From positions 124,001 to 188,000 of the forward strand of contig CANDAE010000003.1 of the NCBI GenBank assembly GCA_947382645.1: 64,000 nt of DNA, written 5' to 3'. Positions within the stretch are counted from its first letter, which is position 1. Each line of letters starts with the position of its first letter. The stretch is from Suilimivivens sp009774465. GTDB taxonomy: Bacteria; Bacillota; Clostridia; Lachnospirales; Lachnospiraceae. Shown here one piece after another: positions 28,201 through 36,802 of this stretch. The translations under genes and the position numbers were made by a program. Below the pieces are notes generated by a model. That model worked only from the letters and a program-made list of their open reading frames with translations, ran no database searches and was not told the DNA's origin.

Positions 28201-31200
28201 CGGCTGGAACAAGCGCTTATTCCCAGGCTCAGAGCATTAAGACTTTAGTGGCGCCGCCGGCAGTTCCTTCTAACGTGAGTGCCACATCTACCACGAACAC
28301 TGTTACTGTAAGCTGGAGCGGAGTGAGCAGGGCAGACAGCTATGATATTTCATTTGATGGAGGCACCTATAGAGTGACCACAGGCACCTCAAAGACCTTC
28401 ACCGGACTTGAAATGGGCACCAACTATACTTATGCGGTGCGGGCAAGAAATGCAGGAGGAGCCAGTGCCTACAGCGCTTCTAAGACAATCCAGACTGTTC
28501 CTACAGTTCCGCCGGTGCCATTAAATGTAAGTGCATCAGCAAAGGCTGATTCTGTAACAGTGAGCTGGAAAAGAGTAGGAGGAGCTGCCAGCTATGATGT
28601 TCTGTTTAATGATACGGTTTACAATGTGACAAGTACATCCAGAACCATAACAGCGCTTCAGGCGGATACTGTTTATTCCTATGCTGTCAGGGCAAAAAAT
28701 TCAGTAGGGATCAGCTCTTACAGCAGTACAAAAACGGTAAGAACACTTCTGCCCATACCTGAAAACATTCAGGCCATAGCTACATCTGAAATGGTACTGC
28801 TAAGCTGGGATGAAGTGGCCGGGGCATCTGGCTATGATATTGTGTTTGATGGAAGCACTTATGAGACAAATAATACATATAAAGAGTTTACAGAGGTAAA
28901 CCCTGATACGGAATATACCTTTTCGATTCGCGCAAGAAATAATTTTGTGGCAAGTGAATACAGCAGTGAGCGGAAGATTCGCACTATGATACCAGTGCCG
29001 CAAGTGCCTCAAAATATTGAGACTATTCCTACGACAAATAGTGTTGCAATCAGTTGGGATGCAGTAAACTATGCCGCCGGCTATGATATTCTTTTTAATA
29101 ATGTAGTTTATGATGTATCGGATACATCCAAAACAATAACAGGATTAGAGGCAAATACAGATTATGAATATGCCATTCGAGCTAAAAATGCAATTGGAAC
29201 CAGTGCTTACAGCAACACGAAGACAGTGAGGACACTTTTACCTGTACCTGAAAATATTCAGGCAGAATCCACGTCAGACACAGTTTTGTTAATGTGGGAT
29301 GAAGTTAATGGTGCTGAAGGGTATAATATTAACTTTGATGGAAGTGTTTATGAAGTAAACAGTACAACAAAAGAATTTAGCGGGCTCATACCTGAAACAG
29401 AGTATGCTTTTTCAGTACAGGCAAAAAATGCAATTGTTACAAGTGAGTATAGCCCAATTCAAAAAATTTGTACAAAAATACAAGTACCGAAGGTACCTGA
29501 GAACGTGACAGCCACATCCACCTTGACCAGTGTTACAGTCAGTTGGGATATAGCTGATGATGCAGAAACTTATGAGATCCAGTTTGACGGAAAAAATATT
29601 CCGGTAACAGAAGAGCCTCGGAAATTGCGCGCCGCAAAATCCCCATCACAACCCACCCGGCAGCAATCCTCCCGCATGGCCAAAACCTTTTTCGGCCTAA
29701 AGCCGGATACGGAGCATACCTACTGCGTCCGGGCAGGCAATCAGGGAGGATTCAGCGAATACAGCCCCCTTGGCACCATCCGCACATGCAGCAGCGCAGA
29801 AAGCACTCTTCCTGCAGGAAAATTCAATAAGACTTACCCGGCAGGAAAACTTCCCAATACAGGACTTGATCCGGTGGATCCTGTAACCGGCGCTTTCCTG
29901 TGGAGCCATACGCTTTTAGAATCTTATGGAAAGGAAGCGCTGCACTTTACCATGATGTACAACTCCCAGGGAGAGGTTCCCGTGGAAATCATGGGAAAGA
30001 AATGGACACATGCCTTCCACTATTACCTCTATATGAGAGAGGAGAAAGCATACTTTGGAACGCCCTATGGAGAATTCATTTCCTTTATAAGGGAAGGAGC
30101 AGAAGACAGCTTCCAGCCGGTACAGGGAGCGCCATCCGGATATTCCCTGAACAGGAAGGAAGACGGAACCTGGCAGGTCAGCGAGCCGGACGGGACAGAA
30201 TATCTCTTTGATGAAAGCCTGGCTCTCTCCAAAATCATGGAAGGAGGGCTTATTACTTACCAGTTCCATGCAGATGAAGAAGGAAGGATTATCCTGATAG
30301 AAGGAAAGCATGGGGGAATCCTTACATTTATTTATGAAAATGACCGGATTTCCAGCGCGTCCGACGCTTCGGGGAATACCATCCATTTTACCTATGAGGA
30401 GGGCAGGCTTGCCGCAGCAGCAGATCCGGAAGGAAACAGCATCTCCTTTGCCTATGACAGCCATGACTGGCTGAGAGGCATTACGGATGCATCCGGCAGC
30501 GCCTACCTGGCCAACCGTTACGACGCATCCGGCAGGGTGGCATCCCAGAGCATTGCAGGAAGGGGAGAGAGTACCGCATCCTATGACACGGAAAACAGGT
30601 GTACAGCCTTTACAGACGAGCTGGGGAATGAAACAAAGTATTACTACGACGAAAACCGGCACATTACAAAGGTGGAGCAGGCGGGGACATGCATCCGGAA
30701 CAGCTGGAATGAAAAGGGACAGCTGGCACAGCAGACAGACGCCCTTGGCAATACCACCCAAATGTTATATGATAAACAGGGACGGATGAACTGCGTCATC
30801 TATCCTGACGGGACAAGGGAGCAGATCACCTACAATGAGGCCGGATACCCTGCCGGCATCACAGACAGGGAAGGAAGGGAAAGCCTTTATGCCTATGATG
30901 AGAGAAACAACCTGACCTGTGCACAGAACGAAAAAGGAGATGCCTGCACCTACGCCTATGATGACAGGGACAACCTTATTTCCTATACAGACAGGGAAGG
31001 AAACCTCTGGCAGTATGCCTATGATGAAAATAATTACTTAAAACAGACGCATGATCCGGAAGGAAATATCTGCCGCTACAGCCATGACAGGGCGGGAAGG
31101 CTGACTTCCTACACCAGCCCGGAAGGGCGTACCACCTCCTATGAGTATTCTGATGCCGGGAGCCTGCTGTGCATCACAGATGCAGAGGGAACCATCCGCT

Positions 31201-34200
31201 ATACTTACGACAGCAATGGAAACCCTGCCGGCATCACGGACAAAAGAGGAAACAGCGCCAGCTTTGTTTATAATGAAATGGGGCAGCCCATCCTGTCAAC
31301 CGGCTTTATGGGGGAGGAATACCGTTATGCCTATGATGAAAAGGGCAGGCTGGTGAAAGAGACCGATCCCCTTGGATTCAGCATAAGCTATGCCTATGAC
31401 GCTCTGGGCAGATGCATTTCCCTTACGGATAAAAACGGAGGAACCACCAGCTATGCCTATGACGGGGCCGGCCGGCTGGCCGAAGTCCGGAATGGGGCAG
31501 GGGGAACCGTAAGCTATGCCTATGACACTATGGGGCGGGTGAAAACAGTTACCGATCCACTGGATAACCAGACCGTCTATGCCTGTGACCAGGCAGGGCG
31601 CATCACAGAAGTTACCGATCCCCTTGGCCACAGCGTAAGCTATACTTACGATCCGGCGGGAAATCTGCTGACAAAGACGGATGAAGACGGAGCAGTTACG
31701 TTCTATGCCTATGATAAGGAAAACAGGCTTCTCTCTATCAGGAATGAGGCCGGAACCACCAGCTTTGCCTATGACAAGCTGGGAAGGCTTGTCTGTGTGC
31801 TGGACAGCGAAGGAAACAGGGAAGAAGCAGGTTATGACGGGGACGGCATCCTTACGTCACTGACAGATAAGGAAGGCCGCCAGACCACCTATGTATATGA
31901 TCATTCGGGACGCCTGTCGGAGAAAACAGCGCCGGATGGAGGCAGGACCGCCTATGCTTACGACCAGAACGGCAACTGCACCAAAGTCACAGATGGGGAA
32001 GGAAATGAATACGCTTACGCCTATGATGCAGACAACCGCCTGACAAAAGTGGCGGATCCCCTGAAAAGGGAAACCCTTTATGCCTATGACGCCAGAGGGC
32101 AGTTAATTTCCATCACAGATGCCAGAGGCGGGAAAACAGAGTTTGCCTATGACGGAAACGGAAACCTGACAAAAGAAACCAATCCCCTTGGAAGCGTGAA
32201 GGCTTATGAATACGACAGCGCGGGGCGCCTTACAAAGCGTACCGACGAGGAAGGAAACCAGAGCAGCTATGCCTATGATGCAGCCGGAAACCTGACCGCT
32301 TATACAGATGCTGCCGGAAACACATGGACCTTTGCTTACGACGCCCGTGGGCAGCTGGCCAGCGCAGAGGACCAGAATGAGGACGCCCTTACCTATGAAT
32401 ACACTCCGGCAGGCAGGCTTTCCAAAGTGACGGATAAAGAAGGTGCGCAGACCAGCTACGCCTACGACGGGGCAGGAAGACTCACCGGTTTGTCCGACGC
32501 CCTTGGAAACAGCGAAAGCTTTACCTATGACAGCCTTGGAAGGATGCTTACAAGGACAGACGCCCTTGGAAACACTACAGAATATGAGTACTCCCCTTCC
32601 GGAAACCTGCTCCAGGTGAAAGAGCCGGAGGGAGGAACCACCAGCTATACTTATGACGGGGCAGGCCGGGTGCTGACGAAAAAGGATGCCCTGGGAAATA
32701 CAGAGTCCTATGAATATGACGCGCTGGGGCGGACGACCGGGATTACGGATGCGCTGGGAGGAAAGACCTCATTTACCTACACTCCGACCGGCCAGATTGA
32801 GACGGTGGCCAATGCAGAGGGAGGAACCACCCGTTATACCTATGACGCCTGCGGAAACCTGATCCGGAGAGAGGATCCGCTGGGAACAGTGACGGAGTAC
32901 GAGTACGACGCCATGAACAACCAGCTTAAGGAATGCCTTAACGTATCCGGAGAGCAGGCCTGCGCCACCCTTTACCAGTATGACAAAAAAGGACAGCGGA
33001 TTAAGGAGATCAGCCCCCTTAAGGAGGAAAAAACCTACGCCTATGACGGAAACGGAAACCTGATCTCCATTCTGGATGAAGACCAGAACCAGACCACCAT
33101 CCGCTACGACTTAAACAGCCGTCCGGTATTTATGGGCTGCAGCGACGGAAGGGAAGCCGCCTTCCGCTATAATAAGCGGGGAGAGCTGGTGGAGATCAGA
33201 GACTGGACCGGAACCGCCCTTATGGAGAGAGACCTGCTGGGGAGGCTTACGAAGGTGACAGATCCCCAGGGACGCACCACCGGCTATGCCTATGACGCCG
33301 CCGGAAACCTGTCACAGACCATCTATCCTGACGGAAGCGCGGCATCCTATGCCTATGACAGGAACCGGCGCCTTACCCAGGTGACGGACGCAGAAGGAAA
33401 AACAGCCCGGTACGCTTATGACGCCGCAGGCAGGATCACCGCCCTGACACAGCCGGGAAGCCGCAGCAGCTATGCATACAACGCAGCAGGCCTGCCCATC
33501 CGCGCAGGATACCGGCTTGAGGACGGAACCATCTTAGAGGAACAGCTTGCCTATGATGCAATGGGGCGCATCACTTCCGCAGAAAGAACCGGAAGCAGCC
33601 CAACTCTGGCCGCAGCTGCCGCCTACACCTACGATCCGGCAGGGCGCCTGCTGTCCTGCACCCAGGCAGGAGTGAAGGAAAGTTATACCTATGACGCCGC
33701 AGGCAACAGGACGGCAAAAAAAGTAAACCACATCCTTAAAACCGCCTGCACCTACAATGAGGCCAGCCAGCTCACCGCCCTGACCGAATACAGCGGCCAG
33801 CCAGCCCTTACGCCTGACGGAACTGCCTATACCTACCGCTACGACAGAAGAGGCAACTTAACCGAAGAGCAGAAAGCCGGCATCCCCATCCGCCGCTACG
33901 CCTACGACGCAGCAAACCATATGGTGTCAGGAAAGAACCTTGAAAACGGAGAAAAAACCAGCTACACCTACAACGCCTTAGGCATGAGGACAAACCTCAC
34001 CCAGACACTTCTTGGAAAAGATGCCTTCAAGACAAGAGAAATTTCCTACCTGCCCGACTACCTAAGCGGCACAGCCAACGACCTGATGACTTACGAACAG
34101 GGCTTCGGCATTACCCGAACCATCTACGGAAATGGCTACACCCGCCTGAGTCAGAAAGTAACAGCATTTGAAGCTGGTGAAGGAGAAGCAGGAAATGGTG

Positions 34201-35792
34201 CTGGTACTGGAAGCATTACGAGAGCAGAAAATGCTGCAGGCACAGCTATTCCGCAGGGAATGCCGCCAGTCTGCACAAGTGCAGGAGCAGCGACGCCCGA
34301 AACACTGATCGGCACAGAAGTGATAGGAAAGACCTACTTCCAGCCCGATATCTACGGAAGCCCGCTGCTTGCATCCAACGAACAGGGACAGGTGCTGCGC
34401 TATGCAGAAAGAAACATCTGGGGCAGCCTAAGACTTCCTGTACATAACGACTTAAACATATCCGGCATACAAGACAGCTTACGCTTTACCAGCTACGCCT
34501 ACGATCCGGTAATAGGAAAATACTTCGCCCGGGCCAGATTTTACGACAGCCGCCAGGGAAGAATGCTTTCCAAAGATCCAATAAAGAGAGATATAAACGG
34601 ATATCCCTACTGCAGCAATGATCCTGTCAACTGCGTTGATCCCACAGGAGAAGTGGCTAATGTGCTTGCTGGAGGCGCCATAGGCTTTCTGGTAGGAGGA
34701 GTATTTGGTTACGCCAATTCCGCAGTATCCCAGCTGATGAGTGGAAAAGGCTTTGATTCCGGAAAAGCATGGGGAGCAGCAGCCAACGGAGCGATAGTAG
34801 GAGCAGTAAAGGGAGCAGTGGCAGGTTCCGGTGTTGGTTTACCTCTTGCAATAGCCGCAGACTTTGCAGCAGGAACCATAGGAAGTGCAGTGGAACAGGG
34901 AATCAGTGAAGGAGTAGTTGATGCAGGAAAGAGCATAGCCGGAGGCCTGACTAATGCAGTAAACGGTCTTATTTACGGAAATGACACTCTAAAGAGCTTA
35001 GGGGAAGCGGCAGTAAAAGGAGCAGCTTCAGGAGCACTTACATCAGGAATCAATTACCTTGCAGATGTAACAGGACCACAGCCTACAGCCAGAAGGAGCC
35101 TTGGAATACAGTATCAGGGCGGAGCAGATGGAATGCTCAGACCGAGAGATCCCAAGAGAGGATGCGTTCCAAGCGATCCGAGCATAGGAAGCCTTAGGTT
35201 TGGAAAGGATTATGGCTACCAGTATAATGTACCTGTATCAGGAGAAGAGAGTCAGAACAGGAGAGGTTTCAGCCTTTGTGACTTTATGAAGGAGATGCTG
35301 ACAGGAGCAGTAACCGGAGGAATGGCAGGGGCGACGTTCTATGGAGCTGGAAGGGCTGTTAGTGCTTTGAAGGAGAGTATTAAGAGCAGAAATCACATGG
35401 AATATGTGATTGAAAAGAGCTCTCCTAATGCTCGTTATAATAAGGTCGGTTATCAAAGTGATTCAAGGAGTACAAATTTATTTGGAAAAGATAGAAGCGG
35501 AAACTATACTCAGCAATATACTGAATGGAGGCGTAGTATTAATCGAAATGACATTGGCAATGAGAGAAGATTATTTTTGGGAGATGATTATGTTAAAATA
35601 GATGCTGGAAAATGGAGAAGCTTGGACGGATTAAGGCAGTTTAGGGTTAAACCAGATGATTATTTAGGTATGCATGGAATTGGTAATCCAATAGTTCCTA
35701 ATACCCCACACGTTCATTTTGAATTTTTACAGTCTAGAATGAATAGTAGTGGTTTTAAAGTTATTAAAAACATTCATGTCCCATTGAGTTAA
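25248..35792 (+). CDS. Giant FN3-RHS/YD-repeat polymorphic toxin
   Basis: ATG 25248 (MEQLNLRYTINSDGS) after AAGGAATGGG gives 3514 aa. Residues 1-1515 are about 18 FN3 modules of ~85 residues (NSVTISWNAV, SYTYRVRAKN). An RHS shell follows: an entry region (LDPVDPVTGAF), dozens of YD repeats (YAYDxxGRL) and the closing core RARFYDSRQGRMLSKDP...DPTG near residue 3130. A Gly/Ala-rich hydrophobic stretch of ~250 residues precedes the variable toxin tip (~3380-3514), which has no clear family; HVHFEF near its end may be an active-site strand. No signal peptide. The immunity gene follows at once. The FN3 front is unusual for RHS toxins and suggests cell-surface or glycan binding. Confidence 0.9.
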   Translation: MEQLNLRYTINSDGSITASWDSIPNAVEYSAYMYAENGGVIYYEKHLTVTSYTSRSNLEANTIYRIVVTTYALSNVPISDGVRILLPSDFYNNVPLDIPQNINAAAGPVSVDISFDKVVRASGYDILLDGTIYSITSNLGRITKTISGLTPKTNYSYAVRAKNSTKTGEYSQTRTFTTPAVSPAAPTGITKSVTQNSVTISWNPVQTATMYDIVFNGTKYTIGATSRTFTGLYPGTSYPFKIRGVNSDADGIYTHEMTATTAPQVPTGISAVSTDTTITINWNAVQGATSYFVYFRDQEIAVQGTDTSTTFTNLTPNTSYTYKVCASSADGRSPYSSEMTAKTTPPGPSMPEEATQTSTENSVTLNWNAVNGATSYDIIFDGQTYHVTRNTITINSLAPNTSYTYRVRANNANGSSEYGPAKTVKTAPTTPAAPNESATKNSITISWSAVPGAVSYDILFNGTTYRVTGTSKTIEGLSAGQSYSYQIRANNADGSSSYSEPKTVSTIPEAPGRVGGVSARADTESVSITWGAVPRADSYEILLGSTIYEATGTTITISGLKPYTEYTCQVRAKNAGGVGSYSVAEKIRTLMKAPDNITTTATKNSVTISWSASLGAISYDVLFNGKTTFGIKTTSYTVTGLTKGTTYSYSICARNSLTSSAYSPTATVTTIPDAPGMPANVKASAAANSVTLSWSAAERATGYDVYLGGNVYDATGTETTITGLSSNASYTYQVRAKNPGGTSAYTASQRITTMLAIPKIINLTVNMYSITAKWGSVSGANRYEVSFNGTTSIIYGTSKTFLDLTPGTNYTFAIRALSASNSSEYSEMQTLRTIPTAPTTPTNIKAAATAESATVTWNAVSGADRYEVLFNNKTYSTETPSITITGLTANTSYTYRVCAKNTGGTSSYSASQTIKTLEKVPETPVNVRATSTSYTVTVMWNSTTWASSYDVLIGGSTYNTTGTYFTKSGLSADSSYTYQVRAKNSAGTSAYSQAQSIKTLVAPPAVPSNVSATSTTNTVTVSWSGVSRADSYDISFDGGTYRVTTGTSKTFTGLEMGTNYTYAVRARNAGGASAYSASKTIQTVPTVPPVPLNVSASAKADSVTVSWKRVGGAASYDVLFNDTVYNVTSTSRTITALQADTVYSYAVRAKNSVGISSYSSTKTVRTLLPIPENIQAIATSEMVLLSWDEVAGASGYDIVFDGSTYETNNTYKEFTEVNPDTEYTFSIRARNNFVASEYSSERKIRTMIPVPQVPQNIETIPTTNSVAISWDAVNYAAGYDILFNNVVYDVSDTSKTITGLEANTDYEYAIRAKNAIGTSAYSNTKTVRTLLPVPENIQAESTSDTVLLMWDEVNGAEGYNINFDGSVYEVNSTTKEFSGLIPETEYAFSVQAKNAIVTSEYSPIQKICTKIQVPKVPENVTATSTLTSVTVSWDIADDAETYEIQFDGKNIPVTEEPRKLRAAKSPSQPTRQQSSRMAKTFFGLKPDTEHTYCVRAGNQGGFSEYSPLGTIRTCSSAESTLPAGKFNKTYPAGKLPNTGLDPVDPVTGAFLWSHTLLESYGKEALHFTMMYNSQGEVPVEIMGKKWTHAFHYYLYMREEKAYFGTPYGEFISFIREGAEDSFQPVQGAPSGYSLNRKEDGTWQVSEPDGTEYLFDESLALSKIMEGGLITYQFHADEEGRIILIEGKHGGILTFIYENDRISSASDASGNTIHFTYEEGRLAAAADPEGNSISFAYDSHDWLRGITDASGSAYLANRYDASGRVASQSIAGRGESTASYDTENRCTAFTDELGNETKYYYDENRHITKVEQAGTCIRNSWNEKGQLAQQTDALGNTTQMLYDKQGRMNCVIYPDGTREQITYNEAGYPAGITDREGRESLYAYDERNNLTCAQNEKGDACTYAYDDRDNLISYTDREGNLWQYAYDENNYLKQTHDPEGNICRYSHDRAGRLTSYTSPEGRTTSYEYSDAGSLLCITDAEGTIRYTYDSNGNPAGITDKRGNSASFVYNEMGQPILSTGFMGEEYRYAYDEKGRLVKETDPLGFSISYAYDALGRCISLTDKNGGTTSYAYDGAGRLAEVRNGAGGTVSYAYDTMGRVKTVTDPLDNQTVYACDQAGRITEVTDPLGHSVSYTYDPAGNLLTKTDEDGAVTFYAYDKENRLLSIRNEAGTTSFAYDKLGRLVCVLDSEGNREEAGYDGDGILTSLTDKEGRQTTYVYDHSGRLSEKTAPDGGRTAYAYDQNGNCTKVTDGEGNEYAYAYDADNRLTKVADPLKRETLYAYDARGQLISITDARGGKTEFAYDGNGNLTKETNPLGSVKAYEYDSAGRLTKRTDEEGNQSSYAYDAAGNLTAYTDAAGNTWTFAYDARGQLASAEDQNEDALTYEYTPAGRLSKVTDKEGAQTSYAYDGAGRLTGLSDALGNSESFTYDSLGRMLTRTDALGNTTEYEYSPSGNLLQVKEPEGGTTSYTYDGAGRVLTKKDALGNTESYEYDALGRTTGITDALGGKTSFTYTPTGQIETVANAEGGTTRYTYDACGNLIRREDPLGTVTEYEYDAMNNQLKECLNVSGEQACATLYQYDKKGQRIKEISPLKEEKTYAYDGNGNLISILDEDQNQTTIRYDLNSRPVFMGCSDGREAAFRYNKRGELVEIRDWTGTALMERDLLGRLTKVTDPQGRTTGYAYDAAGNLSQTIYPDGSAASYAYDRNRRLTQVTDAEGKTARYAYDAAGRITALTQPGSRSSYAYNAAGLPIRAGYRLEDGTILEEQLAYDAMGRITSAERTGSSPTLAAAAAYTYDPAGRLLSCTQAGVKESYTYDAAGNRTAKKVNHILKTACTYNEASQLTALTEYSGQPALTPDGTAYTYRYDRRGNLTEEQKAGIPIRRYAYDAANHMVSGKNLENGEKTSYTYNALGMRTNLTQTLLGKDAFKTREISYLPDYLSGTANDLMTYEQGFGITRTIYGNGYTRLSQKVTAFEAGEGEAGNGAGTGSITRAENAAGTAIPQGMPPVCTSAGAATPETLIGTEVIGKTYFQPDIYGSPLLASNEQGQVLRYAERNIWGSLRLPVHNDLNISGIQDSLRFTSYAYDPVIGKYFARARFYDSRQGRMLSKDPIKRDINGYPYCSNDPVNCVDPTGEVANVLAGGAIGFLVGGVFGYANSAVSQLMSGKGFDSGKAWGAAANGAIVGAVKGAVAGSGVGLPLAIAADFAAGTIGSAVEQGISEGVVDAGKSIAGGLTNAVNGLIYGNDTLKSLGEAAVKGAASGALTSGINYLADVTGPQPTARRSLGIQYQGGADGMLRPRDPKRGCVPSDPSIGSLRFGKDYGYQYNVPVSGEESQNRRGFSLCDFMKEMLTGAVTGGMAGATFYGAGRAVSALKESIKSRNHMEYVIEKSSPNARYNKVGYQSDSRSTNLFGKDRSGNYTQQYTEWRRSINRNDIGNERRLFLGDDYVKIDAGKWRSLDGLRQFRVKPDDYLGMHGIGNPIVPNTPHVHFEFLQSRMNSSGFKVIKNIHVPLS
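33935..35384 (+). repeat. RHS core duplication, resident copy
   Basis: This 1450-bp segment at the 3' end of the big RHS gene is repeated at 36841-38290 with high identity and the same length. Both copies stop being similar exactly at the toxin-tip junction (GAGAGTATTAAG). The pair can recombine to swap tips. Confidence 0.93.
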
Positions 35793-35803
35793 GGAGGAGG
35801 TAA

Positions 35804-36145
35804 ATGGTTAGATTAACGAAGAAATTAAAAAGGTCACTTTATATTGAAATTGATAAAACAGGGGCCAAAGATCTAATTAATTACTTATCTAAAAATTTAA
35901 TTAGTATTAATATTACTCATAATGATAAGAAAAAAAAGTTTATTATTTTTGTAAAGGAGGGAGCAAATAATATACTAATTAATGATGAACTAGTTAAGCT
36001 GGAGTTAGATGAAGAAGAAAAAGACTTTTTTTTGCAGCGCTTACATTGCTGCATACAGAAAAATTCATTTTATCCGGCTGAATTGTGTGAGCGAGAAATG
36101 AAGAATAGAACAATATCAATCTATGTATTTTATATAGATGAATAA
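35804..36145 (+). CDS. Putative immunity protein for RHS tip 1
   Basis: This 113-aa cytoplasmic protein starts 11 bases after the RHS stop behind a perfect AAGGAGGAGG ribosome site. It is AT-rich like the toxin tip and unlike the RHS core, which is typical of horizontally moved tip/immunity modules. The sequence (LYIEIDKTGAKDLINYLSKN, FIIFVKEGANNILIN) suggests an alpha/beta fold. I do not recognise the immunity family; the role rests on position. Confidence 0.65.
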   Translation: MVRLTKKLKRSLYIEIDKTGAKDLINYLSKNLISINITHNDKKKKFIIFVKEGANNILINDELVKLELDEEEKDFFLQRLHCCIQKNSFYPAELCEREMKNRTISIYVFYIDE

Positions 36146-36288
36146 AGTTTGGAATGTTGTAATAAGATATTTGTTTATAATATAGCTCACATGAATAATA
36201 AATTAGTACGGGGCTAATTTATTGCACCGATTTATACATTAATAATAAATATTTGATGAATTTCAGTGTAGAAGTTTTATTTTATTCA

Positions 36289-36521
36289 GCATAAGCCACG
36301 GGAACTAATCTATGCTCACAGCTTTTGGGAGGAGATTAGAAATTTTTAGTATCTCTTTTCGCAAACCAGCAATAATCGGACAGGAGGTCCGATTAAGGCG
36401 CAGCTTGGTCATGGATGACCAATGCGCCGGTAGCGTGATAAGCCGCTACTTTGGGAGAGATACTTAGAATTTCTTATCTCCGTACATAGTTGTGGCATGG
36501 ATTAGTTCCTGTGGCTTATGC
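36289..36521 (+). repeat. 233-nt structured element, copy 1
   Basis: The ends pair as a 22-bp stem (ATAAGCCACGGGAACTAATC with GATTAGTTCCTGTGGCTTAT, one G-U). Inside lie a bulged stem (ATGC..../GCAT), a long stem pairing AGATTAGAAATTTTTAG with the AGATACTTAGAATTTCT side, and three hairpins: AATCGGAC/GTCCGATT, GGCGCAGCTTGGTCAT/ATGACCAATGCGCC and GTAGCG/CGCTAC. Copy 2 at 41559 has the same length and changes that keep the pairs. No protein is encoded. It looks like a structured RNA or a recombination element. It sits between immunity gene 1 and the spare RHS cassette. Confidence 0.85.
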
Positions 36522-36802
36522 GTGCGATATATAAAAAATAAATTCACTAATTCAACTTATCAGATAAACTATAGTAGCAGATTAAAAGTTATGATAAGAT
36601 TTTCTTAACAAATGGAAGTGATTGGAAATTAATGATATAAGTTTGGTGAAAGACATTTAACATTGACATAATTTTCTATGATGCATTGCAAAGTCCTTGA
36701 ATTGGAAGGAGGTAATAAAAATAACTGATAATAGTAGAAAGATTATCCATATCTTTTGCACGAACAAAATTCTTATTTTATAAATTTAAACAGCCATAAA
36801 AG

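Noticed and set aside
29916..30761. Long antisense open frames (for example 281 aa) within the RHS gene and similar ones in the lipoprotein gene.
   Set aside because: They are mirror frames of repetitive coding sequence, without ribosome sites or recognisable domains.
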